5,152 nt of DNA from an uncultured Chthonomonadaceae bacterium (GTDB lineage Bacteria; Armatimonadota; Fimbriimonadia; Fimbriimonadales; Fimbriimonadaceae). The notes below the pieces were generated by a model that did no database searches, was not told the DNA's origin, and worked only from the letters and a program-made list of their open reading frames with translations. The position numbers and the translations under genes were made by a program. Positions 1 through 4,422 of this stretch are shown here, piece after piece; position 1 is the first letter of the stretch, and every line of letters starts with the position of its first letter. The stretch lies in contig CAMLDW010000079.1 of NCBI GenBank assembly GCA_946479035.1, forward strand, positions 1 to 5,152, given 5' to 3'.

Positions 1-215
1 GAGACGGACCGGCGGCAGCGAGGGACTGCCAAGGCCCGCGGCACCATTTAAACCTGACAGGCCCGGGCCGCATTCCCTTGCCCCGGCTCCGAGCGTGGCC
101 CGGCGGCTTTAACCTGGGCTTAACGCGCGAGCGTCCAAAATCGGTCTCCCCGAAGCGACGGGGCCTGCTGCGCCGAGAGCGCAGGGCCAGGAGCTTCGCG
201 GGGCACAATACCGCT
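1..215. other. Region upstream of arsC, no gene recognised
   Basis: No convincing coding sequence is seen here. The arsC reading frame stays open upstream to the window edge, but the conceptual peptide is Arg/Pro/Gly-rich and resembles no family, as expected for random GC-rich DNA. Visible structure: a 10-base palindrome GGCCCGGGCC at 60-69, and two similar AT-containing stretches (TTTAAACCTG near 48-57 and TTTAACCTGGG near 108-118). The stretches could belong to a promoter or operator region, but I cannot assign them. No ArsR gene and no clear ArsR operator is visible; a regulator could lie outside the window. Confidence 0.5.
204..209 (+). promoter_or_regulatory. Putative -10 element of a leaderless arsC promoter
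   Basis: CACAAT lies six bases before the arsC ATG at 216, and no Shine-Dalgarno sequence is present. The same geometry (AACAAT, six bases, ATG) occurs before the DinB-like gene at 1376. Transcription would begin at or next to the start codon. No good -35 hexamer is visible about 17 bases further upstream, so the call rests on the -10 motif, its spacing and its recurrence. Confidence 0.5.
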
Positions 216-629
216 ATGAACGTGCTCTTTCTCTGCACGGGCAACTCGGCCCGGAGCCAGATGTCCGAGGGGATGGCGCGCGCGCTGGGCAATGGCCGGT
301 ACCAGTTCCACAGCGCGGGCACGTTCCCCAGCCGGGAGGTCCATCCGCTCGCCATCCGCGCGATGGAGGAGATCGGGATTGACATCCGCGAGCACAAGAC
401 GAAGCTCTTCACCGCCGTGCCCAAGGACCTGCACTTCATCGTTTCCGTCTGCGGCAAGGCGGCGGAAGAGTGCCCCGTGATCCCCGGCGTGAAGAACGAG
501 GCGTGGGACCTCGAGGACCCGGCGGCGGCGACCGGGACCGATGAGGAGAAGATGGCGGTGTTCCGCCGAGTGCGCGACGAGATCCGCGCGCGCGTCGAAG
601 GCTGGCTCGCGCGACACGAGGGCCGATAG
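216..629 (+). CDS. arsC: Arsenate reductase, thioredoxin-coupled (low-molecular-weight phosphatase fold)
   Basis: This 137-residue cytoplasmic enzyme should reduce arsenate to arsenite using thioredoxin. The N-terminal strand leads into the phosphatase P-loop C7-TGNSA-R13-S14 (CX5R), which binds the oxyanion, with Cys7 as nucleophile. Two further cysteines, C79 and C86, are spaced as Cys82 and Cys89 of Staphylococcus aureus pI258 ArsC, the pair that relays the disulfide. D101 in the LEDPA loop is the expected general acid. This triple-cysteine pattern separates it from plain tyrosine phosphatases and from glutaredoxin-coupled ArsC. The length matches the family (about 130-140). I chose ATG 216 because the fold begins directly with the MNVLFLC strand and a -10-like motif sits six bases upstream; the 46-residue upstream extension is basic and unlike the family. 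The MIP channel gene follows after one base, so the two are almost certainly co-transcribed for arsenic detoxification. Confidence 0.95.
   Translation: MNVLFLCTGNSARSQMSEGMARALGNGRYQFHSAGTFPSREVHPLAIRAMEEIGIDIREHKTKLFTAVPKDLHFIVSVCGKAAEECPVIPGVKNEAWDLEDPAAATGTDEEKMAVFRRVRDEIRARVEGWLARHEGR
618..622 (+). promoter_or_regulatory. Ribosome binding site that decides the MIP channel start
   Basis: GAGGG inside the last codons of arsC is eight bases before GTG 631. It supports this GTG over the in-frame ATG at 655. It also fits an internal operon gene that needs a Shine-Dalgarno site, in contrast to the first gene, which appears leaderless. Confidence 0.6.
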
Positions 630-630
630 C

Positions 631-1329
631 GTGTCTCGCGATCTGACGAAGAGGATGTTCGCGGAGACGATCGGCGCGTTCGCGATCGTGTTCTTCGGTT
701 GCGGCGCGATCGTGACGCTGCGGGGCACCGACGGGCACGTTGCGGTCAACATCGTGTTCGGGGCGGTGGTCGCGGCGATGGTGTACGCGCTCGGCCATGT
801 GAGCAAGGCGCACTTCAACCCGGCTGTGACGATCGCCTTCGCCCTGGCCGGGTGTCACCCGGCGCGGGAGTCGGGGCGCTATATCTTCGCGCAGCTCGTC
901 GGTGCGGTGCTCGCCTCGTACTGCCACGTTCTTGCGTTCGGCTCGCTGGCGTACGACGCTTCGTTCGGTGCGACGACGTTCTCAGGCGCTGCATGGCCGG
1001 CCTTCTTCCTAGAGGCGCTTTGCACGTTCTTCCTCATGTTCGTGATCACTGCGGTCGCTACCGAGGAGCGGGTCCACGGCGCGGTGCCGGGGCTAGCGAT
1101 CGGTGCGGTGGTGGCGATGAGCGGCCTCTTCATCGGCCCTGTCACGGGCAACAGCCTCAACCCCGCGCGTTCGCTCGGCCCCGCACTGTTCTCGCACCAG
1201 CCCATGTCCACGCTTTGGGTGTACCTCGTCGCACCGGTCGTCGGCGCGGCGCTCGGAGCTTGGGCCTATAACCGCGTCCGCTCGACGCAGTGCTGCGCCG
1301 GCTGGGACCGGGCCTGCGCGCGCGACTGA
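631..1329 (+). CDS. aqpS: MIP/aquaporin family channel, probable arsenite exit channel (AqpS-like)
   Basis: This 232-residue membrane protein is about the size of E. coli AqpZ. It carries both family signatures: HFNPAV (NPA at 63-65) and NSLNPARS (NPA at 177-179), each in a re-entrant half-helix, with six hydrophobic spans around them. The start is GTG, one base after the arsC stop, with GAGGG eight bases upstream. Aligned by eye without gaps to AqpZ, the aromatic/arginine filter reads F43, G165, N174, R180, against Phe-His-Thr-Arg in water-selective AqpZ. Loss of the histidine suggests a wider pore. Sinorhizobium meliloti AqpS is an aquaglyceroporin in an ars operon that lets arsenite made by ArsC leave the cell; the arsC neighbour here suggests the same role. 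The C-terminal tail has C221, C222 and C229. Family membership is secure. The arsenite substrate is inferred from context, and glycerol, water or other small solutes remain possible. Confidence 0.9.
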   Translation: MSRDLTKRMFAETIGAFAIVFFGCGAIVTLRGTDGHVAVNIVFGAVVAAMVYALGHVSKAHFNPAVTIAFALAGCHPARESGRYIFAQLVGAVLASYCHVLAFGSLAYDASFGATTFSGAAWPAFFLEALCTFFLMFVITAVATEERVHGAVPGLAIGAVVAMSGLFIGPVTGNSLNPARSLGPALFSHQPMSTLWVYLVAPVVGAALGAWAYNRVRSTQCCAGWDRACARD

Positions 1330-1363
1330 CGGCGAGAGGTGTCCGCGCCCTGCGCCTCCGGGT

Positions 1364-1369
1364 AACAAT
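1364..1369 (+). promoter_or_regulatory. Putative -10 element of a leaderless promoter for the DinB-like gene
   Basis: AACAAT (within TAACAAT) is six bases before ATG 1376, with no Shine-Dalgarno sequence in between. It copies the arrangement before arsC. It lies in the 46-base gap after the channel gene, so the DinB-like gene probably has its own promoter. No clear -35 element is visible. Confidence 0.5.
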
Positions 1370-1375
1370 GGCTCT

Positions 1376-1945
1376 ATGGAAGTCAAGCGCGCGCTCAAGG
1401 GGCAGTACAAGGCGGGGCTTGCGATGCTGCGGGACTGCATCGCCAAGTGCCCGGACGAGCTTTGGGCGGCGGGGATGCCCGTTGACCCCCACCCCCTTGC
1501 CCCCTCCCCCTCCCAAGGGCAAGGGGAGGGGGATCGCTGGCGGAAGGAGCGCCAGTCGCGAACGTTCTGGCGGATCGCGTACCACTGCCTGTTCTACACG
1601 CACCTCTACGCCATGCAGCGCGAAGAGGACTTCGTCGCTTGGGAGAGGCACGTCGAGCACGCGAAGGAGATCTATCTGGGCCCGGACGAGGAGGTGCCGC
1701 CGATCGAGACGACGTACACGCAGGCGGAAGTGCTGGAGTACCTCGACTGGATGGTGGCGCAGTTGGACGCATGGGTGGAGGCGCTGGACCTCGACTCGCA
1801 GGAGAGCGGGTTCTATTGGTACAAGGAGTTCCCGAAGCTCGACCATCAGATCCTGAACGTGCGCCACATCGGCACGCACGTGGGACAGCTCTCGGAACGG
1901 CTGTTCCTCGCAGGCATAGACACGGACTGGGTGAGCAGACGATAA
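1376..1945 (+). CDS. DinB-fold (DinB/YfiT superfamily) protein with an in-frame repeat insertion
   Basis: A 189-residue soluble protein. The spacing of helices and histidines resembles the DinB-like four-helix-bundle superfamily, whose members bind a metal through three histidines and include damage-inducible proteins and thiol-dependent transferases. Candidate ligands are H70 in the AYHCLFY helix and H164 and H168 in NVRHIGTHVGQL near the C-terminus. The N-terminal helix (about 2-31, ending CPDELW) and the RTFWRIAYH helix are family-like. Between them, residues about 35-57 are a Pro/Ser then Gly/Gln/Glu-rich stretch (PHPLAPSPSQGQGEG) encoded by a palindromic DNA repeat. This stretch looks like a later insertion into the loop between helices 1 and 2, and it keeps the frame. 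The start is supported by the -10-like element six bases upstream. The substrate is unknown. The small membrane protein gene follows after 4 bases and may be co-transcribed. Confidence 0.8.
   Translation: MEVKRALKGQYKAGLAMLRDCIAKCPDELWAAGMPVDPHPLAPSPSQGQGEGDRWRKERQSRTFWRIAYHCLFYTHLYAMQREEDFVAWERHVEHAKEIYLGPDEEVPPIETTYTQAEVLEYLDWMVAQLDAWVEALDLDSQESGFYWYKEFPKLDHQILNVRHIGTHVGQLSERLFLAGIDTDWVSRR
1484..1536 (+). repeat. GC-rich palindromic repeat inserted within the DinB-like coding sequence
   Basis: The top strand runs from a C-rich half (CCCCCACCCCCTTGCCCC) into a G-rich half (AAGGGCAAGGGGAGGGGG). Two nested pairings are possible: CCCCTTGCCC 1493-1502 with GGGCAAGGGG 1517-1526, and CCCCCTCCCC 1500-1509 with GGGGAGGGGG 1523-1532. 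The layout and the encoded peptide (HPLAPSPSQGQGEG) resemble the dispersed palindromic repeats of type CCCTCACCC...GGGAGAGGG that are scattered through many bacterial genomes and sometimes read through in frame. The exact borders are uncertain, and no target duplication is obvious. Only one copy is in this window, so its repetitive nature is inferred from resemblance. Confidence 0.7.
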
Positions 1946-1949
1946 TCCT

Positions 1950-2273
1950 ATGCTAACTGCGATCCGATCCGTGCACACACTGATCTACGTCGTCATGGCG
2001 GTCTCCGTGTTCACGATTATCTACTGCGGAATCGTGGACCGTATAGACGCCCTACTTTGGGTCTCTCTCGGGCTCGTCTTCGCCGAGTGCGTGGTTTTCG
2101 TCGGGAACGGAATGGTCTGCCCTCTGACTAACATGGCTAAGGCGCACGGCGCTGAGAAGGGCTACGTGTTCGACGCTTTCCTGCCGGAGCGAATGACCCG
2201 CTGGACCCCACTGGTCTTTGGGACGCTCTTCGCAACCGGGCTCGCCATACTGATCTGGCGAATCTCGAAGTAG
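1950..2273 (+). CDS. Small three-helix membrane protein with CPLT motif, function unknown
   Basis: A 107-residue protein with three predicted membrane spans: about 9-29 (LIYVVMAVSVFTIIYCG), 34-53 (LLWVSLGLVFAECVVF) and 86-103 (TPLVFGTLFATGLAILIW). A loop between spans 2 and 3 holds NGMVCPLT (CPLT at 57-60) and GYVFDAFLPE (71-80). I recall small uncharacterised bacterial membrane proteins with this pattern, and DUF2784 proteins also carry a CPLT motif, but I cannot assign a function. ATG 1950 lies 4 bases after the DinB-like stop; there is no strong Shine-Dalgarno sequence, so expression may be coupled to that gene. GATAAT at 1941-1946 resembles a -10 but is only three bases from the ATG. M16 (ATG 1995) is an alternative start but would cut the first helix in half. 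Confidence 0.75.
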   Translation: MLTAIRSVHTLIYVVMAVSVFTIIYCGIVDRIDALLWVSLGLVFAECVVFVGNGMVCPLTNMAKAHGAEKGYVFDAFLPERMTRWTPLVFGTLFATGLAILIWRISK

Positions 2274-2295
2274 CGGGCTTGGTCGGGCCCAGGGG

Positions 2296-2301
2296 TAATC
2301 T
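2296..2301 (+). promoter_or_regulatory. Weak candidate -10 element before the secreted-protein gene
   Basis: TAATCT lies ten bases before ATG 2312. No Shine-Dalgarno sequence is properly spaced (AGGGG at 2291-2295 is 16 bases away). It fits the TANNNT pattern and would give a leader of only a few bases or none. The spacing is longer than at the other genes, and the upstream gene ends only 38 bases before the ATG, so read-through transcription is equally possible. Confidence 0.3.
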
Positions 2302-2311
2302 CTCGCCCGAC

Positions 2312-3394
2312 ATGTTGTCCGCCGTACTCCTTTCCGCAATGGCCCCGTCTGCGCAGCAGAGCGACCAAGCGTTTTTCGCCATTCTCGCCGAGACGAAGGT
2401 CGGTCGCATGGCAGGCATGCCGTTGATGGACCTCAAGGGGCTGCCGGCAGGGTTCAAGCTCCCGAAGGAGGCGATGATGTTCGCGGGCGTGCCGACACGG
2501 ATCCTCAACGTCAGGTTGTGGTCGCCGTCCATCGCTCCTGCTGGTGCGACCGCTTACGTTACGCCACCGGCCGGACTCAAGCAGGGCAACCGCCTCGACC
2601 TCGAGCTGTATCGCCCGCAGGCGTCCGACACGACTGGCGGCCAGGTCAAGGGATTCGATCCGGACTCCAACCCCGAGTTCACGGTCAAGATCTACTGGGG
2701 GTCATCGGAGACGGTCAAGGAGGGCCAGCCGCGCATTATCAAGTGGGGCGGACTGACGGACGATCAGAAGGCTGCGATGAAGGAGCAGGCGCGACAGGCA
2801 CAAGCGAACAGTTCCTATTTCTACAAGGCTGGCTGGACTACGGGCTTCTGGCCGACGGAAAAACAGAAGGGTGACATCGCAAACGACGCTTCGCTCGTCG
2901 GCAAGTACTCGTTGACGACCTCGTACACAGGCAACGTCGAGATCGAGGCGCCGAGCCAAGTGACGTTTCTCGACCCTATCGGGATCACCAGCCCAAACCT
3001 CGAAAAGAAGATTGACCTAAAGAAGTCGATGCCTTTCGCATGGAAGGAAGTACCGAACTGTCTTGGATTCTACGCCTCGATCTTCTCGATGGAGGGCAAG
3101 AACACCCTCGTCATTTGGAGCTCCTCCGAAGTGTTCAGTGAAGGGTTGATGGGAGACATGGGGTTCCTCCAGATGGCGCAGGTGAGGGACTATGTAGCGC
3201 AGACGATGTTCATGCCTGGAAATGCGACCAAGGTCTCGGTACCCGCAGGGATCTTCCAAAACGGTGACGCCGTGATGATGCAGATGGCAGGATACGGGCC
3301 AGGCGCTGCATTGGAGACGGCACAGCCGCTCCCCCGCATTCAGACCAAGACGAGCCTCATGCTGATGCTCGGCGGAAAGCAGGTGCGGGGCTAA
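2312..3394 (+). CDS. Putative exported protein of unknown function
   Basis: A 360-residue protein that I do not recognise. From ATG 2312 it begins with a short hydrophobic segment (LSAVLLSAMA) and a plausible signal-peptidase site after APSA (residue 14), followed by polar sequence, so export is likely. The segment lacks a basic residue. The alternative TTG start at 2279 would add 11 residues including one Arg, but has no better translation signal. Beyond the signal, beta-type segments rich in Pro, Gly and aromatics dominate (about 60-135 and 195-335). They are separated by a charged, Gln-rich helix (about 148-168, DDQKAAMKEQARQAQ) and a Trp/Tyr-rich stretch (YFYKAGWTTGFWP, 169-181). The part near 240-270 (FAWKEVPNCLGFYASI, then LVIWSS) reads like a beta-sandwich strand pair. 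There is one cysteine (C250) and no membrane anchor, lipobox or catalytic motif. It may be a lineage-specific surface or periplasmic protein. Confidence 0.7.
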   Translation: MLSAVLLSAMAPSAQQSDQAFFAILAETKVGRMAGMPLMDLKGLPAGFKLPKEAMMFAGVPTRILNVRLWSPSIAPAGATAYVTPPAGLKQGNRLDLELYRPQASDTTGGQVKGFDPDSNPEFTVKIYWGSSETVKEGQPRIIKWGGLTDDQKAAMKEQARQAQANSSYFYKAGWTTGFWPTEKQKGDIANDASLVGKYSLTTSYTGNVEIEAPSQVTFLDPIGITSPNLEKKIDLKKSMPFAWKEVPNCLGFYASIFSMEGKNTLVIWSSSEVFSEGLMGDMGFLQMAQVRDYVAQTMFMPGNATKVSVPAGIFQNGDAVMMQMAGYGPGAALETAQPLPRIQTKTSLMLMLGGKQVRG

Positions 3395-3456
3395 GAGCCG
3401 GATTCATTCTCCGTCTTGAAGAGCGGACCTGCCCGGCAGCTGAGGATCGTCGTTGG

Positions 3457-3483
3457 TCACGCACGCGCCCCGTGAGCTTTTTT
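3457..3483 (+). terminator. Weak candidate intrinsic terminator after the exported-protein gene
   Basis: TCACG (3457-3461) can pair with CGTGA (3471-3475) around a nine-base loop. It is followed two bases later by six Ts (3478-3483). The T-run is unusual in this GC-rich DNA. The stem is short, so the call is tentative. Confidence 0.35.
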
Positions 3484-3523
3484 GGTCGCGCCTGCAGGTC
3501 TGCAGCAGTGCGTGTCGAGGTTA

Positions 3524-3551
3524 TTGTGCTCCTGCCCCAAAGCGGTAGCCT
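3524..3551 (+). promoter_or_regulatory. Candidate promoter of the truncated SDR copy
   Basis: TTGTGC (3524-3529), a 16-base spacer and TAGCCT (3546-3551) stand in front of ATG 3558, with six bases between hexamer and start codon. The segment CCAAAGCGGTAGCCT (3537-3551) matches 13 of 15 bases upstream of the intact SDR gene (4306-4320), so the -10 part was duplicated together with the coding start. No Shine-Dalgarno sequence is present. Confidence 0.4.
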
Positions 3552-3652
3552 GTGGGAATGAGCAGAGTCTGGTTCGTGACGGGGTCTTCGACGGGTCTTG
3601 GGCGCGTGCTGTGCGAGGAGCTCTTGCGGCACGGCGAGAACGTCGTAGCGAC
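3537..3652 (+). repeat. Direct repeat, copy 1 (SDR promoter and 5' coding end)
   Basis: The repeat comprises 15 upstream bases (13 identical), a divergent six-base spacer and 95 coding bases (92 identical). Copy 2 is at 4306-4422 in the same orientation, start codons 770 bases apart. The two copies bracket the GYD gene. Homology stops abruptly after GCGAC at 3652. Confidence 0.9.
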
Positions 3653-3716
3653 GGGGGCCCATGGGTCACATTCAAACCCTCGAGGGAGCTACCAACGCGT
3701 CTCAAGGAGCCTCTGA
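3558..3716 (+). pseudogene. Truncated 5' copy of the downstream SDR oxidoreductase gene
   Basis: The first 95 bases (3558-3652) match the start of the intact SDR gene (4328-4422) with three mismatches. One of these changes Ser28 to Asn; the other two are silent. The fragment encodes the first strand, the cofactor loop TGSSTGLG and the first helix, up to VVAT of the second strand. It then breaks off and runs for about 20 unrelated residues to a TGA at 3714-3716. The resulting 52-residue peptide lacks NNAG, the catalytic Ser, Tyr and Lys, and most of the Rossmann fold, so it cannot be an enzyme. It keeps its own promoter-like sequence and an open frame, so a short product could still be made. 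It is best read as a duplication remnant. The GYD gene lies convergent to it, with stop codons about 8 bases apart. Confidence 0.85.
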
Positions 3717-3723
3717 AGCGCCC

Positions 3724-4050
3724 CTAAGCGCCCGGGGCTTTGTACTTAAGCGTCGAGGCCTTGCGCAGCGCGTCCATCGTTTCTTCGACGGTCAAGAGCA
3801 CGGTCGTTTCTAACGAGCTCAAGGCGCCGCCGCCCGAAATCGCCAGCGCGACCGCCGCCATGGACACGTTGTCGGGAGCCTCCCACAGGTTGTAGCCGTC
3901 GTTATCGCCGAAGGCGTACCAGAACCCGTGGAGCTTCCCCCCGACTGACTCGATGTAGGACTGGGCGGCCTTTCGGCGATCTTCGGGATTGTGGGTCAGC
4001 CTGGCCCACGTCTCTGGCGTGTAGCTGAACTTAGTCAGGTAAAGCGGCAT
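3724..4050 (-). CDS. GYD domain protein
   Basis: A 108-residue soluble protein of the GYD family (PF08734), named for the Gly-Tyr-Asp motif of its members. These are small ferredoxin-like alpha/beta proteins of unknown biochemical role. It opens MPLYLTKFSYTPETW, continues NPEDRRKAAQSYIESVGG (21-38), and has the core GFWYAFGDNDGYNLWEAPDN (42-61), with GYN at the signature position. The helix VSMAAVALAISGGGA follows, and the C-terminal part is TVLLTVEETMDALRKA. The length is typical. I chose ATG 4050 because the family begins with this MPLY strand and AGGAG sits seven bases upstream; an in-frame ATG at 4089 would add 13 non-family residues. The gene lies head-to-head with the intact SDR gene across 277 bases and tail-to-tail with the truncated SDR copy. 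No partner is implied by the sequence beyond this placement. Confidence 0.9.
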   Translation of the reverse strand: MPLYLTKFSYTPETWARLTHNPEDRRKAAQSYIESVGGKLHGFWYAFGDNDGYNLWEAPDNVSMAAVALAISGGGALSSLETTVLLTVEETMDALRKASTLKYKAPGA

Positions 4051-4057
4051 GTGGTAA

Positions 4058-4062
4058 CTCCT
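4058..4062 (-). promoter_or_regulatory. Ribosome binding site of the GYD gene
   Basis: On the - strand AGGAG is seven bases before ATG 4050, a good Shine-Dalgarno site that fixes the start. The overlapping TAGGAG, with TTGATC (4085-4080) 16 bases upstream, could alternatively be read as a poor promoter of the same geometry as the other genes. Confidence 0.55.
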
Positions 4063-4305
4063 ATCGGATGCTTGTCCAGGATCAATCATGGACTATCAAG
4101 CACTGCCCAAGCGTGGCCTACAAAGGAATTCCACATGCGTCAGAAGCACTGCCACGGACCTGTTGGCCGGGCTGAGTGACGACCAAGGCGTGTGCCACGG
4201 TCGTTCGGCAAGGCACGTCAGGGCACAGTCCTCTCCAAACCCCGTGTCACGCCGGACAGCCGTGCCCGTGGCATCCCCAATCGACCGCTTGCGAGCGGCC
4301 GCGCT
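4063..4305. other. Divergent intergenic region between the GYD and SDR genes
   Basis: No gene is supported here. The SDR frame is open upstream to 4088, but the extension has no family similarity. Visible elements are a 10-base direct repeat AAGCACTGCC (4098-4107 and 4144-4153) and a small inverted repeat CCGCT-TGCG-AGCGG (4285-4298) placed just upstream of the SDR -10 element, where an operator could sit. Regulation of either gene through these is speculative. Confidence 0.4.
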
Positions 4306-4422
4306 CCAAGACGGTAGCCTCCGCCCAATGAGCAGAGTCTGGTTCGTGACGGGGTCTTCGACGGGGCTTGGGCGCGTGCTGTGCGAGGAGCTCTTGCGGC
4401 ACGGCGAGAGCGTCGTCGCGAC
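4306..4422 (+). repeat. Direct repeat, copy 2 (SDR promoter and 5' coding end)
   Basis: The parental-looking copy, continuous with the full-length SDR gene. It matches copy 1 at 3537-3652 except for two upstream changes, a divergent seven-base spacer (CCGCCCA against GTGGGA) and three changes in the coding part. Confidence 0.9.
4315..4320 (+). promoter_or_regulatory. Putative -10 element of a leaderless SDR promoter
   Basis: TAGCCT (TANNNT type) is seven bases before ATG 4328 and no Shine-Dalgarno sequence is present. The same hexamer is kept in the truncated copy although the spacer next to it has changed, which fits a functional element. TTGCGA at 4289-4294 is 20 bases upstream, too far for a standard -35. 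Confidence 0.5.

Noticed and set aside
78..215. 46-residue N-terminal extension of ArsC
   Set aside because: The extension is Arg/Pro-rich and unlike the family. The LMW phosphatase fold begins exactly at ATG 216, which also has a -10-like element upstream.
541..630. Upstream ATG for the MIP channel overlapping arsC
   Set aside because: It would overlap 89 bases of a well-supported gene with an Arg/Ala-rich peptide. GTG 631 has a properly spaced GAGGG site.
120..818. Long - strand open frame opposite arsC and the MIP gene
   Set aside because: This is a shadow frame caused by high GC. It mirrors two genes with clear catalytic and NPA motifs and shows no family features itself.
1157..1978. 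Long - strand open frame across the MIP end and DinB-like gene
   Set aside because: Composition is His/Arg/Leu-rich with no domain, and it lies opposite recognised genes.
3492..3505. Paired CTGCAG motifs as an operator
   Set aside because: These are two short 6-base palindromes without conservation evidence, and they are easily expected by chance.
3677..3686. Palindrome CCCTCGAGGG between the SDR fragment and the GYD gene as a terminator
   Set aside because: It is only 10 bases with no loop and no T-run on either strand, so it is not a supported terminator.
3482..3727. 81-residue + strand open frame through the truncated SDR region
   Set aside because: It reads the SDR fragment in the wrong frame and shows no protein family character.
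4051..4089. Longer start for the GYD protein at 4089
   Set aside because: The 13 extra residues are not family-like, and the AGGAG site points to ATG 4050.
3653..4305. GYD interval as an insertion sequence or integron cassette
   Set aside because: There is no transposase or integrase, no terminal inverted repeats and no attC-like structure. The flanking repeats derive from the SDR gene instead.
4088..4327. 80-residue N-terminal extension of the SDR protein
   Set aside because: The Rossmann fold starts at ATG 4328. The truncated copy upstream conserves sequence from that codon but not the preceding stretch.
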